Positions 48,519 to 61,678 of a DNA stretch of 64,000 nucleotides are shown piece after piece. Numbering within the stretch: the first letter of the stretch is position 1; each line of letters opens with the position of its first letter. Under the pieces are notes generated by a model. It was not told the DNA's origin. It did no database searches and saw nothing but the letters and a program-made list of their open reading frames with translations. Made by a program: the position numbers and the translations under genes. The DNA comes from Mallotus nudiflorus. Its lineage: Eukaryota > Streptophyta > Magnoliopsida > Malpighiales > Euphorbiaceae. The stretch covers positions 2,315,501-2,379,500 of the forward strand of contig CANTUR010000142.1 of the NCBI GenBank assembly GCA_947683625.1, read 5' to 3'.

Positions 48519-51500
48519 ATGTATTATTACACTATATATTATAATAATATAAATTCCACACATATTAAATATACACCACACACAAAAATTTAATATTTTA
48601 AAATTTAATACACTTAAAAATAATTAAATAATATTAAAACTAATAATAAATAATAAAATATTAGGATAATTAATTAAACCCTAATTAAATAAATAAATGC
48701 ACATATATACATCATTTAGTACTTTAAAAATATATATGAGTTCATGCAAGTCGGTAAATCTATTTAAAATAATTAATAGTAAATTATTTACGTGAAAATT
48801 TCCTCGAAAATAGTATTCTCGGGAAAATTTTACGTAAAGCACTTAAAATAATATGAAATAATTAAAATAAGTTTCAAATACATATCAACTCGTAAAAATA
48901 TCATAATTATATACAAAATTATTAATACTGCATATCCTAATGCAGTATTAAAATATTTAAAAACACGGGATATTACAATATTAGCACTTCTCGAAGCAAA
49001 ATCAATAGATACCTCATGACATTTACTAGAAATAAGCTTACAGCTTTGAATAATAGAGCCAAATTCATAAATGTTAGAATCATTGGCATGAAAGCTATCA
49101 ACCACACTCTTCACGTCACTCTCTATAATAACCTTTTGCATCTTATAAGTCTTCACCCAACTGAGAGCATCTTTTAGACATAAGGCTTCGATAACTAAGG
49201 CATGAACTTTGCTTGCAAACCAAGTGCTTTTACCCAGTAAAAACAAACTTGCAGAATTACACAGTACCACACCAAGACTAACAACATATGAGCTAAGGTT
49301 AATAGTAGCATTAATATTAAGTTTAACAAATCCAGAGGGAGGATGCTACCATGTCGGATTAAGGCTACGAGTCTGATTATCGCTAGTAGAGTGGGAAAGA
49401 AGACTATCACTTTGAAAGTCAGATAAAAAACTAAGAGTAGACCAAACACACATATAAGGATGTTAGTTAACTCTATTCCAAAGCTTGCTATTTCTTTGAG
49501 ACCAAATCATCCACAACATCATGCAAATTTTCTCGTTATAATGAAGATCACTGGATTGAAACATGGCGCTAAGCCAATTTATAAAATTTTCTAGATGTAT
49601 AGCAATAAAGTCAATATAAGCAACATTCCAACTTTGGACAACAAAGGGACAGTCTAAAAAAATATGCTAAATATGTTCACTAAATGAACTATAAAGAACC
49701 TAAGAGTTTTAAATTACCAGATGTTTAGAACACAGGCAAGCTCTAGGAAGGATATTGCGGCATAGTCTCCATATAAAGGATTTAACTCTCGATGGAATAT
49801 TAAAGGACCAAATGCAATACCATGGAATATATGAAGGTTATGGATCAATAACTTGGCTATAGGCTATTCAATAACCTACTCTAACCGAATAAATACCATT
49901 TTTTTTAAAGTTCCAAATTAGGCAATCCTCAAAATTAGACTGACCTACTGGAAGAGTTGAAATTGCATCCACATCTTCTTGTGAGAACAATTCATAGAGA
50001 AGTTCACTATCCCATTTATTTGAACCTAGAATCTTCAAATCACTAATAATAATATCATTAAGGCTTTCAATAGGAGGAGTGATAGGCTTGAAAGCATTAT
50101 CATTTTTTAGGCAAGGATCATGCCACACTTTAATCCTTAAACCCTCACCAATTCTCCATCTACTACCAACTTCAAGAATTGAGTGAGCTTTTTAAATACT
50201 TAGCCAAATAAGATAAGGGTTGGCTCCTAGATTATAAGAGAGAAAATCCCCGTGAGGATAATATTTAGCTTTGATGAGAGGATTGAACAAAGCAGTAGAA
50301 TTAGAAAGAAAGTGCCACCCTTATTTATCAACCATGACGAGATTGAAATAATGTAGTTGATGAAACCTAAGACTACCAAATCTTTTTTAGCATAGAGCCT
50401 ATCCCAAGATAACCAATGAATCCATTTTTTGTTACCTCCAATTGATCCCTAACAAAATGAATTCATCATCCGTTAAAGCTCATCACAAAGATAAATAGGC
50501 AACATGAAAGTACTCATACAAAAAGAGGGAGTAGCTTGAGCAACGGATTTTAAAAGAACCTCTTTACTAGCAAAAGAAAGAAGCTTAAATTTCCAACCAC
50601 TTAGTCTTTGCCAAAGCTTTTGACAAAGAAAGCTAAAAATAGCTCTTTTATTCCTACTAATAAAAGATAGGAGGCCGAGATAGTGCCCTATATTTAGGGG
50701 AGAATAGACTTGCAAGTTAGCCATAATGCTATCCTGAAGGGAAGTGGAAACATTAGAACTAAAGAGAATACCAAATTTATTCAAATTCACAGGTTGACCA
50801 GAGAGATGTTCATAGGAATGAAGAATATCTTGCATAACTCAACATTCAGTAATTGATTTCTTAAAAAAGAACAGGTTGTCATCAACAAATAAAAGATGGG
50901 AAACGCTAGGAGCTCCATGAAAAATTTAAACACCATTTAACAAACCCTAGTGCTCTACCTTTTTTATCATGGAAGATAAACCCTCGGCACAAAGAATAAA
51001 GAGAAAAGGAGACAAGGGGTAGCCTTGATGAAGACCACAACTAGGAATGATGGGGTTAACTTCATTACCATTCACAAGAACATGATAACGCACAGAGGTA
51101 ACACAGAGCATGATCCATTTCACCCACTAAACATTAAACCCGAATTGAAGGAGAATGTCTTGAATATAAGACCAAAGGATTCTGTCGTATGCTTTGCTAA
51201 TGTCTATCTTGAAGGCAACAAAACCATTTTTCCCTATTGTTTTACAATGCATACCATGGATAACTTCAAAAGCCACAAGCACATTATCAAGAATAGAATG
51301 ACAGAAAAAAGGCAGATTATTCCTCTGAAATTAAACTAGGAAGAACACTTTGAAGCTTGTTAGCTAACACCTTGGCAATAATTTTATAGGCTATATTATA
51401 AAGAGAAATAGGGCAAAAATCCCTCAAAGTCTCAGGATTCTGCTTCTTGGGAATAAGAGTAGCAAACATGTCATTAAAATTATCATGGAAATAAGTTATC

Positions 51501-54051
51501 AACCATTCTTTAGTAGCTAAAAATAAATTTGAACCCACCGTAGAACAAAAATTCTAAAAAAAGGCTGGATTAAGACCATATGGACTTGGCGCTTTATCCA
51601 AATGCATCTAAGAAACAACTTACTTAAACTCAATCATGGAAAATGGAGTTAGAAAAACTAAGTTATCAAAATTAGAAACTTTCTTTTGAATAAAGGATAA
51701 ATTTGAAGAGCGAGGAGTAGAACTAGCGACAAAGAAAGAAGAAAAATAATCAAAAGTAAGAGAACAAATACCATTATGGTCATTAACCCAAGTACCACCA
51801 TCATCTTGAAGTTGAGTATTAACATTATTATGTCTTTGTGATGAAGTAATGGCATGAAAATATTTACTATTCCTGTCACCATCTTTGAACTAAAATGTCT
51901 CAGAACGTTACCTCCAATAAGTATCTTCAAATTCCAAAAGGGATAAAACATCTCGCTTAAGAGAAAAGATGCTGTCATGATCAGGAGAAGCACAGTTCAT
52001 CTCAAGTTACAAATCAAATTTGACATCCCGAAGTCTAGTAGAGAATTGAAGATGAAAATTTAGACCCTAATAGTTCATTGACTTTGAACAAACAGATAAC
52101 TTATCCATGAAAAAAGAAGAAGAACATCTCTCCCAACTATTTCGAACAACAACACCAAAATCAAGCTCTTAAAGCCATTGATTTTCAAAATGAAATCTTT
52201 AAGATTTTCTCAATAGAGAAAAAGGGCACAACTAAAGCAATATAGGATTATGGTCCGAAGTACAAGCAAAGATGCAAGACAACTGAGCAAGCGGGAATAA
52301 ATTAAGCCAATTCGACATGTCAAAACATCGATCAAGCTGTTCCTCAATAAAAGCATCTGACCTTCTACTTTTCTCCCAAGTAAAAGAGTAACCATGAAGA
52401 GGAAGATCAATTAAATGACAATCATCAAGAGCAACTCTGAAATTTTGGATGATGTATTTAGGATGAGGAATAAAACCATTTTTATCATCTTGACTAAGAA
52501 GCTCATTAAAATCTCTTATTAAACACCAGGGAAAAGAAGCTTGAGTTAATAAACTATGAAGAATATCCTAAGATTTGAGTCTTTTAGAGTGATCAAAATT
52601 GCTGTAAAAGCTCGTGAACCACTAATTAAAAAATTAAAAAATGTCATATTAGCATATATATGGAACTTGGAAAAATTATGAATATTTACATTCATAGAAT
52701 CATGTTAAAGAAAAGCAAGGCCACCACTTCTACCTTCTCTATCAACACAAAAGAAACCTGAAAAACTAAGCTTTTTTTTTTATTTCATTAATATTATTAG
52801 AACTAACAAGAGTTTAAAGTAGGAAAATAAATTTAGGCTTATGAAATTTAACAATATCTCAGAGGACTAAAACTGTATACGAGTTGCCTAAACCACGGAA
52901 GTTCCAACTAAAGCCTAACATTACTCCCGACGGTCCTATAGACTTAGTCGATACATTTGTGAAAGAAGAAGACACAACGAGATGAGAATCACCAAGACTT
53001 GCATTTTTTATGGGGTCAATATTTTCAGTAGACACTTCATATAGAACAACCTCACTTGAAGTAGGTAAAATTCATTTTCTTTTTTTGTCTTCCAACAGGT
53101 CCATGTTAATTTGGTCCTCCTTACTAATGTTCTTAGGCTTGACAGAGGAGCCCAAATGAATTCCCTGAGTTGGCAGGAGTCTTGGCCTTTGATGAGATAT
53201 ACCAAAAATAGATAAGGCATTCTAGCTTTTAAATCTTGAATTCCCATAATGCAACGATCCTAATTCCTTTCCCATGGCGGTAAAATCTGGTGCCAAATTC
53301 GAATGAAAATTACTGTTATCACGCAACCACCTATCACCATCTTCTTTCACTCGACGAGCCAAAGCTTTTAGCCATGGCCCCCAATCTCTTTTAGGATTTT
53401 TAAAGTCTAAAGCAGAAAGTTGAGGACAAAAATTCTCTGTATGCTGAAGAAGGCCACATAAGAAATAAAAAAAGGATATCTTCTCATACTTAAAATGAAC
53501 GAGGCTCCAAATCCCTCAAGGCATTTTAATCTTCTTAAACCTCTTAAGCGGATTATTAATATTCAATCTAACCCGAATGTGCATGTAATTCCTCCACAGT
53601 CCTGAATTGTTCCTTAGATCACAGTCTAAGAACTCACTAATAAACATCCAGCTGTTTCCCCACAACTTTAGACATAAAACCCATTGGGATATCATAAATC
53701 TAAACCCAAACAACCAATGATTCTAAAGGCACAGGAGAAGGCACCTCACCTTGTTTGAGATGGTGATACAGGAGAAGAAACATGTCAAACGACTAAGGGC
53801 CACCATCATAGACCTCTTTGAGGTCCCTTTAGTTAAAAAATTGAAAAAGAAGATGACCTCCAATCAATTCCTTGATACACGGTTCTTCATTTGGTTTCCA
53901 AACAGTCGCCATTCAGTGCTTCATAGAGCGAAAATTAATTCCATGGCTAGCGATGAATTGACCTACAAGATAGAATTCATTAAACTCCATTTGATAATAG
54001 GAAACTAGACTCTCAAATTCCATGCCCTCTTCCTCATCACTTAACTCTTTT

Positions 54052-56256
54052 AGTGTTTGCTAGTTTGGAGAATTTATAAACAAGTTATCAATATATTTTT
54101 TAAATATTCTAAAATAAATATTTAAAATTTTATCATTATTAATGTTGTTAATTTATAAGATCTAATTTTTTAAAAATAATCATTCATATTTAAATTATTT
54201 AATTTTTATTTATTGTATTTAATTATAATATGAGTCAGATAAATTCAATTTTTTTTAGAATACAGATAAATTCATATTTAAGTATGTTAAATTTAATTTA
54301 TAAAAAATATTTTACATGAATATGTTTTCTAGGTTAACAGTTAAGCATTTAGTGTCAAAAATTTCGTCCATGACATTAAAGGTTATGGGTTGAATTTCTC
54401 TCTTGTTTTATTCTATTTGTTTTTGTAGATGAAATTTTTGAAATTTTTTTTCTTATGGGGTTTTTAGTTTGCTCTTTATGGGATGATATTTCCTTTTGGG
54501 TTTTAAATATTTTTACACCGATATTTTTATAATCATAACCATTAAAAAATTAGAGAGTTGATTTAAGGTAAATTAAAACCATTAACTGGAATGTACGAAT
54601 CGCCAAGTTAAAAATTGGAAGAGGATTATCAATGTAATTGAAGAATAGTAACAATAATTTTTATGATGCTAAAATTTTATTTTGGTATTTTTTATTTTGC
54701 TTTTATTTATATTATATTTTTCTATCAAGATGTATTTTTATTTTTTAATAAATAAATAATTAATTTTTTGTCTCTAAAAAATCTATATTAGAGGGTGTTT
54801 GATTCAACTGATTGAAATAATTGATAGAGATTTTTCCTTAATAAGCTAAGTTTTAGGTGTGTTAAAATTTTAAAATTAGTAGTTGATAGCTATTTTTATC
54901 AAAAATAGCTATAAATTTGATCAACTATTTGAATTTTTTTTATATGAACTATTTTACTTTGATTAAAAATAATTAATAATAAATAACTTATTTTAAATTA
55001 AATGTATATACATAGTAAAATAAATATTATTTTAAATTATAATTAAAAATTAATTAATTATAATCTTTATATTTATAATTTATTTAATATATATAAAGGA
55101 GATTTATATTTTAAAGTTCATTTTAAAATAATTTTACTAATAACTATAATAACACATAAATTTAAATATCTTAAATTATTATTTTTTCCTTCAGAAATAA
55201 ATTATTCTTTATTACTAGATATTATTTTTAAATAATTTACATAGGTTAAAAGAATATTATAAGAAATAGATGAAATTATATTTAAAAATATAATTATAAG
55301 AAATAGATAAAATTATATTTAAAATAAGTTATAACCTTGATAGACATTTGATATAACATTAACCCCACTTAATAAAATTTTATCAAACAATTTATATACA
55401 TTAGTTATAAACTATTTGTTATCCACTACGCTATCAACAATTAATCGAAAGGGGCAGTTCATCTTTAGCTATGATATTCCCACAATATTTTTTTTTATTG
55501 AAATCTTTTAGCAAATTCTAAAAAGAAAAAGTAAAGATTGCAAGACAAATCCAAATCAAAATGCGAGCTTTAAAAGAATAAATTCAATATTATATGAAGC
55601 ATCGTCAGATATTTAAAATCAAATTTGCACTCAAATATTACTCAACTGATAAGAACAAGATACTAAGGGTATGTTTACTTAGTGAAAAACACTTTAGTTT
55701 TCTAAAAAAAAATTTAAAATGAAAATAGAAAATAAAATTTTATATTTATTTTGAGTGTTTTTACAAAAATCTCACTTGAAAGTTGTTTTCACCATTTTTA
55801 CAATTTTAAAAAAAAAGTATAAAATAAATTTTTTTGTTTTTAAAAATTTTTCTCATTAAAAATATAAAGTGAAAATACGTTATTTTTATAATGGCCTCTT
55901 TTCTACTTTGTTTTATTCATCATTTGTTATTTTATTTAAGTATTATAAGATAAAACAAACTCTACTTTTCAAGTTTTAGATTATCTCTCTATTTTAATAT
56001 GTATAATTAATTCTCTACTTTGAAAAACAAGTTATAGATAAAAATAAGTAAACATATTTTTTGTTTCAAAAAATGAAAAATAATTTTTAATTTCTAACAA
56101 GTAAACAAGTTTTACAGATTTTCTATGGAAATAAAAAGTTTTCATTTTCTTTGAAAATTGAAAAAATGAAAACAAAAAATAATTCTCTATAAGTAAAAAT
56201 ACCATAAAACTCTCATTTTATATCCAAGTTTAGGTAATGTACAAAACATCAAAACG
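54052..56256. other. AT-rich sequence between the two LINEs
   Basis: No gene is recognised. It contains the MITE-like segment at 55669-56206 and AT-rich filler, including duplicated 'agaaatagat.aaattatattt' units near 55260-55320. Confidence 0.5.
55669..56206. mobile_element. Putative MITE with short inverted ends
   Basis: The left end GGTATGTTTACTTAGTG (55669-55685) and the reverse complement of the right end, GGTATTTTTACTTATAG, agree at 14 of 17 bases. Inside, A-rich and T-rich arms also mirror each other loosely. Ends of this type occur in small hAT-like MITEs of plants. No convincing 8-bp target duplication was found. Confidence 0.4.
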
Positions 56257-56269
56257 TGCCTTCTTGTTT

Positions 56270-59200
56270 CTTTTTTGAAAGAAAAGTCAAGAAATTCATT
56301 AAGAAATATTAGCAACAAGAACATCAACTAAGAAATTAGGAGGACTTAAGTGCCACTCCCTATAGTCTGGCAAAGAAAGAGCTACTCAAGCCACAATATA
56401 AGTAACCACATTCACAAACCGATGAACAAACCTAAAACAAAATTAGCAAAGGCTATAGTAAGTGTTTACAATCATCAATAATAGAACCATAAGAGAAATA
56501 CAAAGTGACTGTTGAAGATGATTAATTGTTATTTGAGAATCAGACTCAACAATGACATTATCTAATTTCTTCTTAAGTAACCAACTAAGGACTTCACGCA
56601 TCCCTAAAGTTCGGCTTCTAAAAGACTGAACACACCAACTTGAGAGATTTATAGGCAACAAAAACCATTTTTCCTATAGAGTTTCGAACAACCCAACCCT
56701 AACCAACCTGACCCCCATGATAAGAAAGAGAAGCATCAATGTTGACAGTAAGAGTAGACCTTATCGGCATATTTCAGAACACCATTATTGATACCTAGAG
56801 CTCTGCATTGATCAACCCATTAAACATCTCTCCATTCTTGTAAAGAAGAAGTTGCAAAATTTAAGAGTTGGCTAGCAGACATGCAAATAGAGTTCCAAAC
56901 AGACTCATTTCCATTAAACCATAAGGCCCAACAAATCATGAAAACAAATAGTAATTTTCAATGGACAAAGAAGAAAATGCCCCTAATATCCAAGTACATA
57001 AATGATTATATGGACTCTCTTCATTATCATCAAACTACTGCCTGTTAACCAAACATGAAGCATGCTATACTTGATCCATTATAGGGCACTCAATGAAAAT
57101 GTGCGAAGATGATTCAAAACTTATATTACAAACTTTACACATAGAATCGACCCTAACACGCTGAGAGATAAAAGCAACTATTGTTGGTAAAATACCATTG
57201 AACAGATGCCACATAAAATTTTAAGCTTTTGCTGGCACTTTAAGATTCTAAAGTTTTTTTCCAAAAGCCTTAAGATAGAGAGTTGGATTCTCTTTGAATG
57301 ATTCTGTAACAACTCTTAACATTATACCTACCATTCAAATCATGACACTAGGACCATGCATCCTGAACTTTTCTCATGGGTAAAGGAATTCAAAAAATCA
57401 ACTCATAATCCCTAGGATCAAATATGTCTAGAATAATATCTTTATTCCACCTTTGACCTTCTATAGAGATTAAAGAGGAAATATGTTAAGAGGCCACTTT
57501 TGGCATTATTCTAACAAAACCATTATTTGCACTAAAAAGCCAAGGATCAGATCCAATAATTATATCTTCTTTTATTCTAATTCTCTTACAACACCCCCTC
57601 ATTAACCCATTTTTAAGTAGATAGGAAATCACCATTTTTAAAGTACCTAGCTTTGAAAATCTAAGTAATAAGAGAATTTGGCTCAGTTAAGAAATGCCAA
57701 CCTTGCTTCTCAAGCATTGTGAGATTAAAATTCCTCAATTTTTTAAAACCCAAATTGCCCATTCCTTTATGAAGAAACATCAAATCCCATTGACACTATC
57801 TGATTCCCTTACCATTTTGACACTACCAAAATGCATTAGACATGCACTCCAACTCCTCATAGGGATCCATAGACAGTAAAAAGGTTTATGGCAAAAGTCG
57901 GGATAGCTTGCACTATATATTTAAGAAGAATCTTCTTGCCAGCTCTTGAGAGCAATCTACTTCACTAATTAGAAATTGATCCTAAACCTTATCTCTAATA
58001 AACCTAAAAATAGAATTTTTGTCTTAACCTATCAAGGATGAAGTATAGTCCTTAATCTTTAGAATATTGAATTTGGAGCAGTGAACATGTATCTTAGTGG
58101 CTTGTCTTAAGAACATTGGAGCTAAAAAGGATAGTAGATTTATCAGGATTAATAACATACCCTGAAGCCTTCTCATTCTTAGTTAGAACTCCTTTCACCA
58201 GCTCATATTCTTCTATGGTTGATCAGAAAAATAAGTAACAATCATTAGGGAAAAATAAATGACTGACCATTAGAGCTTCCTTTGCAATACGATAGCCATG
58301 CCAAAGACCTTCAAGTTCTCTTTTATGAATCAAAGCACTAAAGCCTTCAGTGCATAGGATAAAAAGGTACAGAGATAATGGACATCCCTATCAAACCCCT
58401 CTCTATGGAATTATGGGGCTAATCTCAATCCCTTCCCTTAAGATAAAAAACTGAATTGATGAAACACAAGCCATAACCAAAGAAATCCATTTATAACTGA
58501 ACCTTAATTTGACTAGCATAGCTCTCAAAAAACACCACTATACTCATATAAATCTTGAGAGCCAAAACACATGAATTCCCTTGAGTCTTCCGCTTGAGAT
58601 AGTGAGTGATCTTAAATGCTATGAGAATGTTATTAATTATTAATCTCCTTAGCATAAAATTGCTTTGCAAATCTAAAATTAGCAAAGGGAGAACAACTTT
58701 AAGCATATTAGCTAGGATCTTAGAAATAACCTTATAAAGAACGTTGCATAGTGAGAGAGGCCTTAAATCAGACATAGTTTCTGGCTTGTGTTTTTTTGGA
58801 ATTAGAACAATATAATTGAAGTGTCATTCAAACCACTAGGTAACACCTCTTACCAAAACAATCCTCATAAACTTTTAACACCTCATGTTTAATAATCACC
58901 CAAAAGGATTAAAAGAAACTAGATTCATCCCATCTCTTCCAAGGGACTTATCTTGATGCATGTTGAACATAACTTTATGAATGTCCTCTATAGTAAGTAG
59001 CTCTAACAATGACTCATTCATTTCATCCAAGATAATCGGATGAATACAACCCAACACCTCCTCCGAAATGAAATTAAAGGAAGTAAACAACTTAGTAAAG
59101 TAATCAAATATAATATCACCCAAAACCCCTTTTCCAAACCCTTTAAGTGCCATAATCATTTTTTAGCTTTTCTATTTTGTTTTGCCTTTTTCTTCTGAAA

Positions 59201-61665
59201 GCATAAGAATGAAAAAATTTTGAATTTGAGTCACTATGTTTCAACCAATGAACCTTGACTCTTTATTTCCAAAATGTCTTTAAAGAACTAGGACGATCTA
59301 GATATTATGCATTAACTCGATGATACTCTGATATCCTTTCACCATTAAGCCTGAACCGTAACCTCCGCAATCTCAACTTTGCCCCCTTAATTTTGCGATG
59401 AATGTTTTTCACAAAACCACTACCCCACTTAAGCAAAGCCTTAGCATAATAGAACAACTTAGATTGAATATCACAGTGAGCCGCCTTAAGCTAACATGAC
59501 TCAATGATTTTGCGATAATTATCATTATGCAACTGTATATTATCAAATTTGAATTTTTGAACCCACACTCTTTTCTCTATAAGCTTTAGAATTAACATAA
59601 TAAGGACATGATGTGAAATAGAAAAATTTAAAGAGCTAGATGAAGCTCTGTTAAAAAAAAAAGCCAAGAACCCGAAACCAAAACTTTGCCTAGCTTCTCT
59701 TTTACCCAATTAAACGAACCTATCCCTCTCTCATATGTAAACTGATATCCTTCCATCTCTAAATCAAGAAGACCATTCTCCTTTACATCTTTTTGAAAAC
59801 CATTTACCAACTAATTCAAATGGTGAACACAACCTCATTTCTTAGAATGAGCCAAAATATCATTCAAATCACCAATACAAACCCAGGGCAGAGAAGAACT
59901 ATACAAGAGTTGCCTTAACATGTCCCAAGAATCCCCATAATGCCTTCTTTAGGGAACCCATGAAACCCGGTGAACCTCCATAACCCAAGCTCAAAAAAAT
60001 TAATTTGGGCATCAATGAAGTTAGAAGAAGAGCTAATCATGGTGACCATGTCCTTTATCTTCCATAAGAGGCCTAGCCCATACAATTCACTATATACAAC
60101 CCTTCAAAACTAATCTTTTTCATGAAAATATCTAATTTGTTATAATGAACCAAAGTTTCCATTAGAAAAATCACAAAGGGCTTTTAACTTTGAACAATAT
60201 CTTAGAGAACTTAAATTGTTTGAGGGTTGCCTAGTCTTTGGTAATTCTAGTTTATAAGACTCATAATAATGGGCGGGCCTAGGAAATGCCATAGCCTGCC
60301 TCGAGACCCTTTTTTGAGCCCATCACAATTAAGTCCATAGGGACCCTTTCTTCCTCCTAAATAACTTCATTACCATCCATCCTACATCATTTTAGATCTA
60401 TAATGACCACACCATCCGATTTTCTTTGACCAAGAATCTCATCCATGAGGCAAGAATCAGTAGATAATTGATTTGCGCCATAATCATTGCATAGTCCTTT
60501 ATTTAGTACACCCATAATTCCTTTTCTTTTTCTAGTTCTAGAAATTATGGCATTACCATCACCCAATATGGCAGTTACCAGCTGATTACTTTCCTCATTG
60601 GTAACCGTTGAATCCATCAACATGGCATTATTAACATCCACTCCGATATCTTTCTCACACACCGTTATGCGCAATCATCTTTCCTCACAGTTCTATTGGG
60701 AATGAATTAGAATGGCCACTAACCAATATTTGTATGGTCTTTGAACGTCACTAGAATCTAAACCAAACACCTTCTCATAGTTATAATAAGTATATCCTAA
60801 TAGATTATAAACATGGAAAAAAGTTTTTAGCCTTTCATACTTGAAATCTACCAAACACCAGTCACCTCCCTCCTGCTTAAGTTTCATTTTCTATTTAATT
60901 GGATTTAAAGTATTAAGGGAGACTCAGATTCTTATAAAGGTTTTCCAAACACTTGAGAAATTGTTTAGATCAGAAGACAAAAAAGAATCGATATAGTTTC
61001 CCATTTAGCTTGCCATATGATCCAACATAAACCCAATTGGGAGATTATAAACTTAAATCTAGAACCCTACATGATGTAAGGGAACCTATATTGGCTACTT
61101 GTTAGGTAGTAATCTATGAACAAGCAACATATTATTATTATATGTCTAGGGATCTTCGTCAATTACTCTAGTGATATCCAGTTCATGAAAAAATTAGAAT
61201 AAAAAAAGGTATGGATTTAGTTCCTTAATAACCATACTTTGCACTGACCGCCACAATGATGCCATTATATTCTTCATTGAAGGAAAATCTATAGCTCAGT
61301 CAATGATGAATCTACCCACCAAGCACCATGTGTAATCATATTGAGCAGTGGAAATCACACTTTATTAGATAATGCCCCCTTGTTCTTCTTATTCTTATAA
61401 AGACAATATAGCATACTACAGGTTCAGAGAACTTTCACCGACCATATCCACAAAGAATAGAGATATCACTAAATATAATGAAAAGCACCAAAAACTAGGT
61501 GTTTGAAAAAAAGACAGTAAAATGATTGACAAATAACAAAACAAACAAGATAACTAACTCCGATAAATTTAATAAAAAGGAAAATGATTGAGAAATAATG
61601 CTAAAAACACACTCCAACTCCCTGGTCATCAAACAAGATTGACTCCCATCTCATAGAGACATGAT
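56270..61665 (-). mobile_element. L1-type LINE, near full length (5.4 kb), decayed
   Basis: Minus-strand order: DUF4283-like ORF1 region (about 61300-60690), linker with a basic patch (60540-60500), endonuclease (from about 60260), reverse transcriptase (MSDLRPLSLCNVLYKVISKI at 58775-58716), zinc-binding region and RNase H tail (REVLSWLLKKKLDNVIVESD, about 56600). The A-rich 3' end is at 56270-56290. A 13-bp target duplication flanks it, TGCCTTCTTGTTT (56257-56269) and TGCCTTTTTGTTT (61666-61678), one mismatch. The RT active-site box reads FPND instead of the usual F/YxDD (58241-58252). With many other stops it is inactive. Confidence 0.87.
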
Positions 61666-61678
61666 TGCCTTTTTGTTT

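Larger units (their letters stand above)
45742..48977 (-). mobile_element. Solo LTR, 3236 bp, family 1, copy 2
   Basis: Read on the minus strand it starts TGTAATATCCCG and ends GTCGTAACA, canonical TG..CA. A perfect 5-bp duplication ATATT flanks it (45737-45741 and 48978-48982). The RNase H frame of the surrounding LINE continues correctly when the LTR and one duplicate are removed. It is collinear with 11021-14178. It contains the direct repeat with TGGCCCCGAGACAC (46461 and 46515), a (AT)n run and a GC-rich patch around 48240-48460. No retrotransposon genes lie beside it, so it is a solo LTR. Confidence 0.93.
45594..54040 (-). mobile_element. L1-type LINE, decayed, split by a solo LTR
   Basis: Read on the minus strand, an ORF1-type DUF4283 region (about 53990-53250) comes first. 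The endonuclease follows (starts near 52930 with SWNFRGLGNSYTV), then reverse transcriptase with an FVDD box at 50878-50889, a zinc-binding RT-associated region (GSNKWDSELLYELF, 50040-50000) and RNase H (ALSWVKTYKMQKVIIESD, about 49100). The RNase H tail resumes after the solo LTR (VAHVLAHNARL, 45740-45700). A T-run at 45594-45604 is its poly(A) tail on the other strand. Candidate target duplication: TTAACTCTTTT at 45587-45597 and 54041-54051, partly overlapping the tail. Without the LTR it is about 5.2 kb, near full length. Many stops and frameshifts make it non-functional. Confidence 0.85.

Noticed and set aside
45742..48977. Considered as a complete non-autonomous retrotransposon
   Set aside because: There is no second LTR, primer-binding site or polypurine tract inside, and TG..CA plus a 5-bp duplication bound the whole block. 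A solo LTR explains it.
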